Of a stretch of 64,000 nucleotides of DNA, positions 28,383 through 38,019 are shown piece by piece (position 1 is the first letter of the stretch; every line of letters starts with the position of its first letter). Below the pieces are notes generated by a model. That model ran no database searches. It was not told where the DNA came from and saw only the letters and a program-made list of their open reading frames with translations. The DNA lies in contig NZ_JAPDHZ010000008.1 in the NCBI RefSeq assembly GCF_029525555.1, positions 310,001 through 374,000 of the forward strand, read 5' to 3'. The stretch is from Cohnella ginsengisoli. GTDB lineage: Bacteria; Bacillota; Bacilli; Paenibacillales; Paenibacillaceae. Both the position numbers and the translations under genes were made by a program.

Positions 28383-29324
28383 CTAGAAAATCCGGTATCC
28401 TGCGAACTTGTAGGCGAGCCGGTACGAGAACACGATCAGGATGAGGCTGATCACCGATTTGAAAAAGCCGACGGCCGTCGCGAAGCTGAATTGTCCGCCC
28501 AGAAGGCCTTCGCGGTAAACGAACGTGTCGATGATGTCGCCTTGCTGGTAGATCATCGGGCTGTACAGGTTGAACACCTGGTCGAAGTTGGCGTTCAGGA
28601 CGTTGCCCATCGCGAGCGTCGCGACGACGATGAGGATCGGCAGCAGCGACGGCACGGTGATGTTCAGCGTCTGCCTCCAGCGGGATGCGCCGTCGACCTC
28701 GGCTGCCTCGTACAGCGCCGGGCTGATGCTGGACAGCGCCGCGAGGAAGATGATCGTGTTGAAGCCGAACTCTTTCCACACGTCGCTCACGATGATCGTG
28801 ATGCGGAACCAGGTGCCGTCCCCAAGGAAGAAGATCGGCTTGATGCCGAAAACGTTCGTCAGCAGTTGATTGACGATGCCCGTCTGGCCGAGCACGTCGA
28901 TCAGAATGCCGGACAGCGTGACCCAGGACAGGAAGTGAGGCAGGTAAACGAACGTCTGGATCGAACGCTTGAGCCCCATTTTGCGCACCTCGTTCAGCAG
29001 CAGCGCGAACAGGAACGGCACGATCAGGTTCAAGACGACCTTCGAGCAGGCGAACAGCAGCGTATTGCCGATGATCTTGACGAAGTAATCGTTGGTGAAC
29101 ATATAGTGGAAATGCTTGAACCCGACCCACGGCGAGTGGGCGAACCCGAGCCTGGCCTTGTAGTCCTGGAATGCCATGACGTTCCCCAACATGGGGACGT
29201 AGGAAAAAACAAGCACGAGCAGGGCGGCCGGCAGCACCATGAGGTGCAGCGTCCACGGTTGCTTGTAGCCGCGTTTCTTGTCCTTAAGCTCGCGCGCCGC
29301 GGACTTGGATGTATTTGCTTCCAT
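28383..29324 (-). CDS. Sugar ABC transporter permease, LplB-like
   Basis: About 313 residues from the ATG at 29324, which has GGGGGAGAG 3-5 nt upstream. After a basic N-terminus (KDKKRGYKQPW) come six helices; HLMVLPAALLVLVFSYVPML is the first and YEAAEVDGASRWRQTLNITV is the EAA loop. First gene of the permease operon. The divergent sensor kinase starts 148 bp away, so their promoters share the intergenic region. The sugar is unknown; the neighbouring GH3 enzymes and esterase remnant point to plant cell-wall oligosaccharides. Confidence 0.9.
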   Translation of the reverse strand: MEANTSKSAARELKDKKRGYKQPWTLHLMVLPAALLVLVFSYVPMLGNVMAFQDYKARLGFAHSPWVGFKHFHYMFTNDYFVKIIGNTLLFACSKVVLNLIVPFLFALLLNEVRKMGLKRSIQTFVYLPHFLSWVTLSGILIDVLGQTGIVNQLLTNVFGIKPIFFLGDGTWFRITIIVSDVWKEFGFNTIIFLAALSSISPALYEAAEVDGASRWRQTLNITVPSLLPILIVVATLAMGNVLNANFDQVFNLYSPMIYQQGDIIDTFVYREGLLGGQFSFATAVGFFKSVISLILIVFSYRLAYKFAGYRIF

Positions 29325-29471
29325 AGCTCTCCCCCGTTTGCGGATCGATTGATGGGCACAGAGCGAACCCTTGTTAAGCCATAGTAGCAACCGGAAAGGC
29401 CTTACAACTATAAGACATTGTTAGGATCGATAGGGTTTTGTTAAGCAATTGAGCGGGGGAGGAACGCGCGT

Positions 29472-31252
29472 ATGCGCTGGAATATGGATGTCGGGCCTGC
29501 GATGAAGGGCGGGCCGCTGAAAATGAGCATGTTCGCCAAATACACGGGACTGATCGTCGCTCTGTTTATTCCGATCGGCATCGTGTTCGCCTACGCCAAC
29601 AACGTCGCGAACCGCGTCATCGGCACGGAGATGCGGGCGTCGAACATCAGTCAGCTGTCGTTCCTCTCGAGCCAGATCGACTCGCGAATCAACCAGACGA
29701 TGGACTTCGTCTTCACCTTCTCCAAAGATCCGAACGTCCAGAAGTTCAACGGGCTCGGCGTCTGGGACGACCAGTACGACCGGATGCAGACGAAGTACAT
29801 GCTGCAAGAGAAAATGGAGCTGCAGTCCGGCATCGTGACGATCTGGCCGGTCGAGTTCACCGTCTACTCGCAGGTGCACAAGGAAGCCGTAACCAACTCG
29901 AGCACGGACGCCCCGTACGACGAGGACTATCTGGCGCGCAACCTGTCGGGCAACTGGATCTACGACGACCAGGCGCCGGGCTCGGGGGGGAGCCAAGGCG
30001 TTCCGCTGGCTCTACACCGATTCGTTCGGGCACCAGAACAAGCTGACGGGGAGCAATCTGGTCGTGCAGGCCAGCTTCGGCCGGGAGAACATCCAGAACA
30101 TGCTGGACACGTACAAGGAAGGCGGCCAAGGGGACCCGCTGTTCTACTACAAGGGCCGCGCCCCGATCCCCAACCGCTCGTCGTCCGCGAAGCTCGTCAC
30201 GGAGGTCCGGTCGTACCTGGACGGGCTCGACCTCGGCGATACGATGCAGCAGACGATCCGCCTGAACGGAGACAGCTATCTGGTCAGCCTCGTGAAGTCC
30301 CCGCTGCTCGGCGGCTATCTCGTGGACATCGCGCCGCTCGACCAGATCCTGGGGCCGATCTCGTCGAGCCGCAACCTCTTTTACCTGTCGATGCTGCTGC
30401 TGTTCCTGTTCGGCACCTTCATCTCCGTCCTGCTCTACCGGGACGTGCAGCGTCCGATCGCGAAGCTCATCGGCGGCCTCAAGCAGGTGCAGCGGGGCGA
30501 CTTCTCGGCGCGCATCGACGCCAAGGCGAACGGCGAGTTCACGTTCCTGTTCTACCGGTTCAACGACATGTCGCGGCAGATCGAGAGCCTGATCGAGAAC
30601 GTGCTGAACGAGCGGATGCGCGCTCAGGAGGCGACGATGAAGCAGCTGCAGGCGCAGATCAATCCGCATTTTCTGTACAACTGCCTCGGCTACATGATCA
30701 ACATGGCGCAGATGAAGGAGAACGATGCCGTCGTCGCGATGGGGTACAATCTCAGCGCCTATTATCGGTACATCACGCGAATGGAAAAAGAGACGGCGAG
30801 CCTGGCGGAGGAAATGAAGCTGATCGTGAACTACCTGGACATCCAGAAGCTGCGCAACGGCAGGATCCATTACACGATCGACGTGCCCGAGGAGATGCTG
30901 GCCCAGCAGGTGCCGCGCCTGATGCTGCAGCCCCTCGTCGAGAACGCCGTCATCCACGGCGTCGGCAAGTCGTTCGCCGCGGGCGAGATCCGCATCCGCG
31001 GGGGAGATGTCGGACGGCCTCTGCCGGATCTTCGTCGACGACGACGGACCGGGCATGGATCCCGAGAAGCAATCCCTGTTGAATCAACGGCTGACCGGCC
31101 CGCTCGAAGAAGACATGGGCGCCGGCCTGTGGAATACGAACCAGCGCATTATTCACTGCTTCGGCAAGCGTTCCAGCCTCCGTTTCTCCCGATCCGAACT
31201 CGGCGGCGTCCGCTCGGAGATCGTCTGGGAAATGCCGAAGCCGGCGCCATGA
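29472..31252 (+). CDS. YesM-type sensor histidine kinase (frameshifted)
   Basis: About 592 residues. One helix near the N-terminus (YTGLIVALFIPIGIVFAYAN), an extracytoplasmic sensor of ~270 residues, a second helix (FYLSMLLLFLFGTFISVLLY), HAMP, then the His_kinase domain with the phospho-accepting His in QLQAQINPHFLYNCLGY and an N-box LQPLVENAVIHG. Frames break at G7 (29984-29990) and a G5 run (31000-31004); the rest of the ATPase domain, including DDDGPGMD, resumes in the third frame. It probably senses an extracellular sugar, perhaps via the binding protein, and phosphorylates the next gene's product. Confidence 0.9.
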
Positions 31253-31289
31253 CCCATAACCTACGGAACCCGACAAGGAGTGCTTTCAT

Positions 31290-32897
31290 ATGCAAATGAT
31301 CATCGTAGACGACGAAGCGCACTGGGTGGACAATCTGTCCATGCACAAGCCTTGGCATACGCTCGGCATCGAGCAGGTTCACAAGGCGTACTCCGCCCGC
31401 GAGGCGCTGCAGATCATCGATGCGCATCCGATCGACATCGTCATCTCCGATATCATCATGCCCGAGATGACCGGCGTCGAGCTCATCGGCAAGATCAGGG
31501 AGTACGACAAGCGGATCAAGTGCATCATTCTGTCCGGCCACGCGGACTTCGACTATGCCAAGGAAGCCGTCCGCAACCATGCGGTCGACTACCTGCTCAA
31601 GCCGCCGACCGACGAGGAGCTGTTCGGGGCGGTACGGGCGGCGATCGAGCAGCTGAACGCGGAGTGGGAACGCGTCAGCTCGCTGGAGCGCACGCAGTTC
31701 GCCCTGCGCGAGAACTTGCCGATGCTGCGCGGCCAGCTCCTGCTGGGCGCCATCCGGGGCGAGCGCATGTCTGCCGAGGAGTGGACGCGCAAGCTGGACA
31801 CCTACGGACTGCCGTTCCGCGACGGGAACTGCGCGCTCGCGCTCGTGCGCCTGGAGGACGAGTTCGACCCGTACCGGAACAACGGCCAGCATCTGCTCGA
31901 GTATGCGATCACCAATATCGCGGAGGAAATTTTCGGCGAGTTCATGGAGGTTTGGAGCGTTAAGGAGGAGCACGGCTATCTGGCGTTTCTGCTGCAGTTG
32001 AAGCAGGGCGCGGCCGTGGACCGGCCCGACCTGCTGCTGGAGAACCTGGCCATGCAGGTGCAGGCCAAGGTGAAGCAGTATCTCAAGGGCTCGCTGTCCG
32101 TCGTCATCACGGAGCCCTTCCGCTTCCCCGGCGAACTGGCGGAGCAATACCGCCAGGCCGCTTCGTACTTCCGCCGGATCGTCGGCGACGAGCGCGAGTT
32201 CGTCATGAAGGTCGACCCGGCGGAGCGGCCGGCCTCGCTAGGGGCGCTCGAGGTGCTGCATCGGCCGCCGGTCCTCCTTCATCTCCTCGAAGCCGGGAGA
32301 TGGGACGCCGCGGAGGAGAAGCTGGCCGCCGTATTCTCGGAGCTGGAGGACAAAGGCTCCGAGTCTTGGGAACACTGCATGGAAGTCGGCTTCGCGATCT
32401 CGTCCGCGTTCATGCATCTGGCGCACCGCGGCGGCAAGACGCTGGCCGGCCTGCTCGGCGGAGAAGAAGAACTGGCGCAGCTGGGCGAGACGTTCGCCTC
32501 GATCGGCAAGCTGCGCAAGTGGGCGCTCGCGGCGCTCGCCCGGCTGCGCGAAGGCGCGGTCGACGACGCCCAGGACGCGCGCTCGCATTACGTGCAGAAG
32601 ATTCAGGCCTACGTGGACGCGAACTTGCATCTCGACGTGTCGCTGCGCGCGCTCGCGGACCACGTTAATTTGCATCCGACGCACCTGTCCAAGATCTACA
32701 AGCTCGAGACCGGCGAGGGCATCAGCGATTACGTCGCCGCGCTGCGCATGAGCCGCGCCTGTCACCTGCTCAAGTCCACGGACAAGAAGATCTACGAGAT
32801 CAGCACGGAGATCGGCTATCTGGATCCCGCTTACTTCATCAAGGTGTTCAAGCGTCAATTCGACGTTACGCCGCAGGAGTACAGGGAGCGTCATTGA
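31290..32897 (+). CDS. YesN-type response regulator (REC + AraC)
   Basis: 535 residues, intact. REC domain at 1-120: acidic pocket IIVDDEAHWVDN, phospho-Asp in DIVISDIIMPEMTG, switch residue in IILSGHADF, Lys in DYLLKPPT. A long middle helical region follows. The AraC-type DNA-binding domain (~435-535) holds two HTHs: LRALADHVNLHPTHLSKIYK and YEISTEIGYLDPAYFIKVFK. It lies 37 bp after the kinase and 121 bp before the binding protein. It likely activates the binding-protein gene and the divergent permease operon. Confidence 0.93.
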   Translation: MQMIIVDDEAHWVDNLSMHKPWHTLGIEQVHKAYSAREALQIIDAHPIDIVISDIIMPEMTGVELIGKIREYDKRIKCIILSGHADFDYAKEAVRNHAVDYLLKPPTDEELFGAVRAAIEQLNAEWERVSSLERTQFALRENLPMLRGQLLLGAIRGERMSAEEWTRKLDTYGLPFRDGNCALALVRLEDEFDPYRNNGQHLLEYAITNIAEEIFGEFMEVWSVKEEHGYLAFLLQLKQGAAVDRPDLLLENLAMQVQAKVKQYLKGSLSVVITEPFRFPGELAEQYRQAASYFRRIVGDEREFVMKVDPAERPASLGALEVLHRPPVLLHLLEAGRWDAAEEKLAAVFSELEDKGSESWEHCMEVGFAISSAFMHLAHRGGKTLAGLLGGEEELAQLGETFASIGKLRKWALAALARLREGAVDDAQDARSHYVQKIQAYVDANLHLDVSLRALADHVNLHPTHLSKIYKLETGEGISDYVAALRMSRACHLLKSTDKKIYEISTEIGYLDPAYFIKVFKRQFDVTPQEYRERH

Positions 32898-33018
32898 AAC
32901 GTTTCGACCAACAGCCTAACAGAGTCCTACGAAAACTAATATCGCCATATGGATGCCCTCCCCGAACGGTTGGTACAGTTAACACAGGCAGTCATCATGC
33001 GACAGTGGGGGATAAAAT

Positions 33019-34737
33019 ATGGGTAAATTCAAGAAGTCCTGGCTCGTGCCCGCGGCCATGTCGGTCGCCATGCTGGCCGGCTGCGCGGACAACGGCAACG
33101 GCAACGGCGCGGCAAGTCCGTCCGGCGCGGCGTCCGGCGCGGCGTCGGGCGCCAGCGCGTCCGCATCCGCTTCGTCCGAGCAATCCGTAGCGGACAAGGC
33201 ATTCGCGGCAGGCAAGTACGATCCGCCGATCGAGATCAGCACGATCCTCATGCCGACGACGTACACGAACGGCGACACCAAGGAAAACAACGTTCACGAC
33301 CGCTGGATGCTCGACACGCTCGGCATCAAGCTGAGCAAGGATACGTGGTATCCGGCCGGCAGCGACCAATACAAGCAGCAGCTGCAGCTCGCCCTGACCT
33401 CCGGGGAGAAGCTGCCGGACTTCATCCAGGTGCCGACCGACTCGGTGCTGACCAACCAGCTGATCGACTCCGGCGAGTTCATGCCGATCGACGAGCTTTT
33501 CGACAAGTACGCTACCAAGGTCTGGAAGGACCACGCCGCTCAGCATCCGGAGCTGTGGTATCCGTTCACCAAGGACGGCAAGCATTGGAACCTGCCGATC
33601 ATGGAGTACACGGACAACGACGACACGCTGCTCTGGCTGCGCGAGGACTGGATGGAGAAGCTTAACCTTCAGGCGCCGAAGACGATCGCGGACCTCGAGA
33701 ACATCATGGACAAATTCAAGAACCAGAATCCCGACGGCCTGGCGCCGAAGGACGTCTACCCGCTCGCCATCTCGCTGAAGAACAACACGAACACGTGGAT
33801 GGGCGGCCTCGACTGGCTGTTCGGCGCGTACGGCACGATCGAAGAGCAGTGGAACAAGGACGCGGACGGCAACCTCGAGTACGGCTCCGTGAACCCGGGC
33901 GCCAAGCAAGCGCTCGCGAAGCTGCAGGAGTGGATGAAGAAGGGCTACATCCACCCGGACACCGCGCTGTGGGACGAAGGCAAGTCCGCCGAGATCTGGA
34001 CCAAGGGCAACGCCGGCGTGCTGCCCGGCGCGAACTGGGTACCGGACTGGCCGGCGCCGGACCTGCTCAAGAACGTCGCAGGCGCGAAGTACAAGGCGTA
34101 TCCGGTACCGGCAGGTCCGGACGGCAAGATCGGCACGAAGTGGCAGAACTCCGGCGTCAACAGCAGCTTCATGGTCAACAAGAACGCCGCGCATCCGGAA
34201 GCGATTCTGCTTTACTACAACTACATGCTGGACAATCTGGCCAACCCGGCCGCGGGCAGCCCGTACGAGCACGGCTTCGCCAAAGGCTACGACTGGGATA
34301 TCGTCGACGGGCAGCCGACGAGCGATTCGGCCAAGATCAAGAACTACAACGACAAGTTCCCGTTCATCACCGGCCCGGCGCGCATTCCGGACCTGTACAT
34401 GAAGACGCTCGTCAAGCTCGCCGACGGCGGCAAGCCCGAGACGCCTTACGAGAAGCAGCAAGCCGAATCCCGCAAGCCGGAGAACTGGTACGCCGCGAAG
34501 GTCGTCATGTCGCAGATCGACGTGCGCAAGCAGAACTACTTCACCGGCGCCGCGACGCCGACCATGATCTCCAAGTGGAACCTCCTGCGTCAATCCGAGC
34601 TGGAGACGTTCAACAAGATCATCTACGGCAAGCTGCCGGTCGACGCGTTCGACACGTTCGTCGCCAGCTGGAAGGCGAACGGCGGCGATCAGGTCACCAA
34701 GGAAGTCAACGATTGGTTCAAGTCGGTGCAGCAATAA
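33019..34737 (+). CDS. Lipoprotein sugar-binding protein of the ABC importer
   Basis: 572 residues. Signal peptide with lipobox MLAGC (Cys near residue 22), then a ~35-residue Gly/Ala/Ser linker, then a family 1 extracellular solute-binding domain (PPIEISTILMPTTYTNG, LALTSGEKLPDFIQVPTDS, LWYPFTKDGKHWNLP, PGANWVPDWPAPD). It is membrane-anchored outside the cell and delivers sugar to the LplB/LplC permeases at 27494-29324. Its length is typical of LplA-like proteins. It has its own strong terminator. Confidence 0.92.
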   Translation: MGKFKKSWLVPAAMSVAMLAGCADNGNGNGAASPSGAASGAASGASASASASSEQSVADKAFAAGKYDPPIEISTILMPTTYTNGDTKENNVHDRWMLDTLGIKLSKDTWYPAGSDQYKQQLQLALTSGEKLPDFIQVPTDSVLTNQLIDSGEFMPIDELFDKYATKVWKDHAAQHPELWYPFTKDGKHWNLPIMEYTDNDDTLLWLREDWMEKLNLQAPKTIADLENIMDKFKNQNPDGLAPKDVYPLAISLKNNTNTWMGGLDWLFGAYGTIEEQWNKDADGNLEYGSVNPGAKQALAKLQEWMKKGYIHPDTALWDEGKSAEIWTKGNAGVLPGANWVPDWPAPDLLKNVAGAKYKAYPVPAGPDGKIGTKWQNSGVNSSFMVNKNAAHPEAILLYYNYMLDNLANPAAGSPYEHGFAKGYDWDIVDGQPTSDSAKIKNYNDKFPFITGPARIPDLYMKTLVKLADGGKPETPYEKQQAESRKPENWYAAKVVMSQIDVRKQNYFTGAATPTMISKWNLLRQSELETFNKIIYGKLPVDAFDTFVASWKANGGDQVTKEVNDWFKSVQQ

Positions 34738-34758
34738 GGCTGGTCGGCGAAAAAGGGG

Positions 34759-34791
34759 CGGCCGCGAGAGTGATCTCGCGGCCGTCTTTTT
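34759..34791 (+). terminator. Intrinsic terminator after the binding-protein gene
   Basis: An 11-bp stem (CGGCCGCGAGA / TCTCGCGGCCG) with a GTGA loop is followed by TCTTTTT. Confidence 0.9.
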
Positions 34792-34936
34792 GCGTTCGGC
34801 GGGGCGGCGTGTGCGGACGGGCGGCGGGCTGGTGGCGTTTGCGGTCGAATTTGAGGGTCGAGTGTGCGGGCTAGCGGGGAAGTCCGCAGATGGATGCGGC
34901 GAAGCGCTGCCGACGGGTGGTTCTTCGGCATCTCAG

Positions 34937-35146
34937 GTACTGTCGCAGAGCAGTACTTCGGCGCGACCGCGCGGCTTCGGCGTTCAAGTACTGTCGTGGA
35001 GCAGTACTTCGGCGCATCCGCGCGGCTTCGGCGTCCAAGTACTGTCGTAGAGCAATACTTCGGCGCCACATCGCGGCTTCGGCGTCCAAGTGCTGTCGTA
35101 GAGCAGTACTTCGGCGCGACCGCGCGACTTCGGCGTTCAAGTACTG
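34937..35146. repeat. 51-bp tandem repeat array, family D
   Basis: Units start at 34937, 34988, 35039 and 35090, exactly 51 bp apart; a fifth stops after six bases at 35146. Each has the inverted repeat AAGTACTG-(8 nt)-CAGTACTT followed by CGGCGC, GCGGCTTCGGCG and a CGTTC or CGTCC end. Immediately after the array comes an esterase gene lacking its 5' part. The 140 bp before the array (34795-34935) hold nothing recognisable. Confidence 0.92.
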
Positions 35147-35149
35147 CAT

Positions 35150-35389
35150 GACGTGCTCCGAACGCTCGGCTACTTCGACATCGTGAATCTGGCGCACCGC
35201 TTCACGCCGCCCGTACACGTCAAGGTCGGTCTGAAGGACACGACGTGCCTGCTCGAGACGATTTTCGCCGCCTACAACCGGATCGCCTCCGCGAACAAAT
35301 CGATCGAGATTCATCCTTTTATGGGACACGCGATGACGCCCGGATATTACGCGGCCGCTCACGCCTTTTACTCGCGGCTGATGCGATAG
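35150..35389 (+). pseudogene. 3' remnant of an acetylxylan esterase (AXE1 family)
   Basis: About 79 residues (LRTLGYFDIVNLAHRFTPPV, HVKVGLKDTTCLLETIFAAY, then IEIHPFMGHAMTPGYYAA) match the end of AXE1/cephalosporin-C deacetylases, with the catalytic Asp region (VGLKDTTC) and His region (FMGHAMTPGY). The first ~240 residues, including the nucleophile Ser motif, are missing, and the 51-bp array ends directly at the break. It is non-functional as an enzyme unless the rest was lost in assembly. It supports a former xylan-degradation role of this locus. Confidence 0.75.
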
Positions 35390-35965
35390 TTACCCGTTCT
35401 TCGGGAGCTTGCAGACGATCGCCCCCCCCCTGCGGAGCAGTCCCTCCAACGCGCCTTTGACGAGCGCGGATTTGGCGACATAAATAGGGAACGAGTAGAC
35501 GTGGCGCCAATTGAGCATCTCGTATAGATCGATCCATACGCTGAGGGGCTCCAAAACGAACGCGAACACCGCTCCCATGATCGTTTCCGCGATCAAAAAC
35601 GAACGCCACTTGGTGAAGTATTGATAGACCAGCATATGCAAGACGGGCAGCATCGCGAAGTCGACCGCCGACAGCTCGGGAATGAATCGAAGAAGCTTAT
35701 GCGGATATGTCCATAAATTCAGCTCATAGCCGAAATGATCCAACAGGAAAATGAGGTAACCGATCGAGACGCCGTATAACATCATATCCTTCAGTCTCGC
35801 TTTATCGACGAGCTTCCACCAGACGATCCACGGCAGGACGAGAGCCGCCAGCATCAGCCACCATTGAGGCGAAAACAGATCATAGTGCAGCCAATAATCT
35901 TGTCTGAGCTCGGTCAGCTTCCGATGGACATCCTCCATTTCGCCGAGCAGGGACTCCTCCGACAT
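35390..35965 (-). CDS. CBO0543-family membrane protein
   Basis: 191 residues with four to five helices. Conserved pieces are WWLMLAALVLPWIVWWKLVD, DHFGYELNLWTYPHKLLRF, VLHMLVYQYFTKWRSFLIAE and WRHVYSFPIYVAKSALVKG, as in the CBO0543 family of unknown function common in spore-forming Firmicutes. The ATG has GGAGGTC upstream. A C9 run at 35422-35430 near the 3' end could hide an indel in the last ~12 residues. It meets the esterase remnant tail-to-tail without a gap. Confidence 0.82.
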   Translation of the reverse strand: MSEESLLGEMEDVHRKLTELRQDYWLHYDLFSPQWWLMLAALVLPWIVWWKLVDKARLKDMMLYGVSIGYLIFLLDHFGYELNLWTYPHKLLRFIPELSAVDFAMLPVLHMLVYQYFTKWRSFLIAETIMGAVFAFVLEPLSVWIDLYEMLNWRHVYSFPIYVAKSALVKGALEGLLRRGGAIVCKLPKNG

Positions 35966-36342
35966 GCTTGTTCGACCTCCGATCCGATTCGCCGACTGCG
36001 GAACCCCGGATACTCGCAGCCTCCGACGGCAATCGCAGCCGCGGGTACAACCGCCGGCGCCCAGGCACGACTCTGGTTATTGTTGCCTGCAACGGCATAA
36101 CTATGCGAGCGGCAGAGTAGTCGCGTGTTGAACCGTGCAGGATACCGCCGAAAACGATAGCTTTCCGCCGTCGTCCCCGCCGCCCGGCCGATGCTATAAT
36201 GCCGATTAACGCGGACGGATTGCGGATATCGTTTGCCTGAGCGAGGGCGTCTACAACTTTTTTTCAGTTTGGCGCACATTTCGGGCGTAATAAATGCCTT
36301 TTTGGACACTCTTTGATTCACGCTCCACATTCATCGCAATAA
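35966..36342. other. Intergenic region, nothing firmly recognised
   Basis: About 380 bp between the CBO0543 gene and the phosphatase terminator. It contains an imperfect inverted repeat CCGCCGAAA...TTTCCGCCG near 36147-36173 and an isolated TATAAT-like hexamer near 36193 on the plus strand. No ORF with a ribosome site was seen. Confidence 0.4.
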
Positions 36343-36343
36343 A

Positions 36344-36372
36344 ACGGAGGCCGGCAAGCTGCCGGCCTCCGT
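36344..36372 (-). terminator. Intrinsic terminator of the endonuclease/phosphatase gene
   Basis: A perfect 13-bp stem, ACGGAGGCCGGCA / TGCCGGCCTCCGT, with a 3-nt loop; the minus strand continues TTTATTG. Confidence 0.85.
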
Positions 36373-36383
36373 CTTATCTCTTG

Positions 36384-37176
36384 CTATCTCGTCGTCAGCA
36401 CCGCGCACACGGGATAGTGGTCCGAAGGGTACCGCCCCTCGGTACTTGCCCCGGTCCACCTCGATTCGCTCCACGGCGACGCCGGGCGAGGCGAAGATAT
36501 AGTCAATCGGCTCCCCTGTCTCACCGCCCCTGAAGTCGTGGAACGTCGCGCCCGCCGCCGCGACCCCGCCAGGCAGCGCCGAATAACCATTCACATAGCC
36601 CTCCTGCTCCAGCCCGCGTACGGCCGCATGCGCCGGACCGACGTTGAAGTCGCCCGTCAGTACGACGGATGCCCCCGTCCGCGCCCGCAGATCGCCGATC
36701 CGATCCACGATCAGCCGCATCCCGTTCACCTGCGCCGGCTCGCTGACATGGTCGAGATGCGTGTTGAACACCGTTAACCCGTCTCCGTCCCCGCCTCCAT
36801 CCGCAGTGCCGTTCAGCCTGACCCACGTGCACATCCGCGGATAGTCCGCGCCCCAGCCCAGTTCGCCGAGCCGTTCGGGCGCCTCCGACAGCCCGAAGCT
36901 ACCGTATTCCGCGACGCTCGCCTTGCTCCTCTTGTACCAGACGGCGCAGAACTCGTCCGCTTGTCCGCCGCGCCGCCCTTCTCCCACCCATGCGTATGCC
37001 GGGAGCAGCGGCGCCAGATCGAGCAGCATCGCATAGAGCGCCTCCTGCACGCACACGATGTCCGGATCGTGGCGCAATATCGCCTTTGCGACGGCTTGCG
37101 GGCGCTGCGGCCACGCATTGTCCCCGTCCGACGGGACGTTCGTTCGCAGATTAAACGTCATGACTTTCCATGCCAA
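36384..37176 (-). CDS. Endonuclease/exonuclease/phosphatase family protein (frameshifted)
   Basis: About 264 residues of the DNase I-like fold: VMTFNLRTNVPSDGDNAW, PDIVCVQEAL (metal-binding Glu), VFNTHLDHVSEPAQ (catalytic His), VVLTGDFNVGP (Asp/Asn), and the final SDHYPV (Asp/His) recovered after correcting an indel near 36435. Family members cleave phosphodiesters or phosphomonoesters; this compact single-domain type is often secreted or sphingomyelinase-like, but no signal peptide is seen. A TTG at 37176 with GGGGGTGAT upstream is the chosen start. Confidence 0.85.
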
Positions 37177-37378
37177 GCGTATCACCCCCGGTTCGAATTG
37201 CGACAAGCAACTTGAGACCAGTTTACCTCTAGGGTCCAGTTCGGTCTATACCAACCGTACGCTCCGCGGCGGGCCGGATTCGGCCATGAGCGCATCATTT
37301 CTAGCCAACGCTGTCACCCTTTTCGCCCAACGCGATACTCTATATAGACAAATGACTACTTTCAACGGAGGGCTTTTA

Positions 37379-37804
37379 ATGAATCGTGGATTTTTCCCCG
37401 GCGGCGGCGTTGGCGGAGGTTTTGGTGGAGGCTTTGGCGGTGGGTTCGGTCGTCCTTTCTTTCGCCCCTTCCCCCACCCCTTCTTCCCCGGCCGCGCCTT
37501 GTTTCCGGTTTTCTTCTTTTCTCCGTTTTTATTCCCCTTCTTCCGGGACGGACAATCGGACGACATGCTGTTCGCGCAGCATCAAGCCCAACCTGGCGAT
37601 ACGTTAGCCTCGGTAGGCCACAAATACAATATCCCTCATGCGATCCTGGAAGAAGCCAACCCGCAGCTGTCTAACCCGAGCCGTCTTCAGGCCGGCGAGA
37701 CGGTTTACATCCCCCCGCATTTCCAATATGATGTGTCAAAAGTCTTACACGGAGATGCAGGCAACGGAGCAGCAGGTACAACCGGCGATGCAAGGCCATT
37801 ATAA
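37379..37804 (+). CDS. LysM-domain protein with Gly/Phe/Pro-rich N-terminus
   Basis: 141 residues. Residues 1-55 are unusual: GFFPGGGVGGGFGGGFGGGF then a run of Phe and Pro (FFRPFPHPFFPGRALFP). A LysM domain follows (~70-115): QAQPGDTLASVGHKYNIPHA, LEEANPQLSNPSRLQAGETV, YIPP. There is no cleavable signal. LysM proteins bind N-acetylglucosamine polymers; in spore formers small ones like this often sit in the coat or cortex. The start has CGGAGGG 6 nt upstream. Role inferred only. Confidence 0.82.
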   Translation: MNRGFFPGGGVGGGFGGGFGGGFGRPFFRPFPHPFFPGRALFPVFFFSPFLFPFFRDGQSDDMLFAQHQAQPGDTLASVGHKYNIPHAILEEANPQLSNPSRLQAGETVYIPPHFQYDVSKVLHGDAGNGAAGTTGDARPL

Positions 37805-37877
37805 ATAACCGAATAACGACCCCGCGCCTGTCAAGACCTATCCTTATGCGACATAATCCGACAAAACGACCATATCG

Positions 37878-37940
37878 TTTTGATTCGGGCATGTGGTAAT
37901 ATAAACCTCAAATCGGTTGCCGGCGGGAACCGATTTGAGG
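37878..37940 (+). promoter_or_regulatory. Promoter and 13-bp perfect inverted repeat before the stalk-protein gene
   Basis: TTTTGA (37878-37883), a 16-bp spacer and TATAAA (37900-37905) form a promoter. Directly after it is CCTCAAATCGGTT-(9 nt)-AACCGATTTGAGG (37906-37940). The repeat covers the expected start, so it may act as an operator or as a 5' mRNA hairpin. About 80 nt of further leader follow before the ATG. Confidence 0.55.
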
Positions 37941-38019
37941 GACCGAGCCCTGTCGCTCCGACAGCCGTCGAAGCCCGCGCCAACCAACCCAGTACAAACT
38001 TCAAGGAGGCTTAACGGAA

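Noticed and set aside
36193..36290. Plus-strand small RNA after a TATAAT-like hexamer
   Set aside because: No acceptable -35 box and no terminator before the next convergent gene's hairpin.
37905..38005. c-di-AMP (ydaO) riboswitch before the stalk-protein gene
   Set aside because: Stalk-protein genes can carry it, and a CCGACAGC piece is present, but the GGGGUGAAUC and GCUAACCUCGUAAGC segments are missing.
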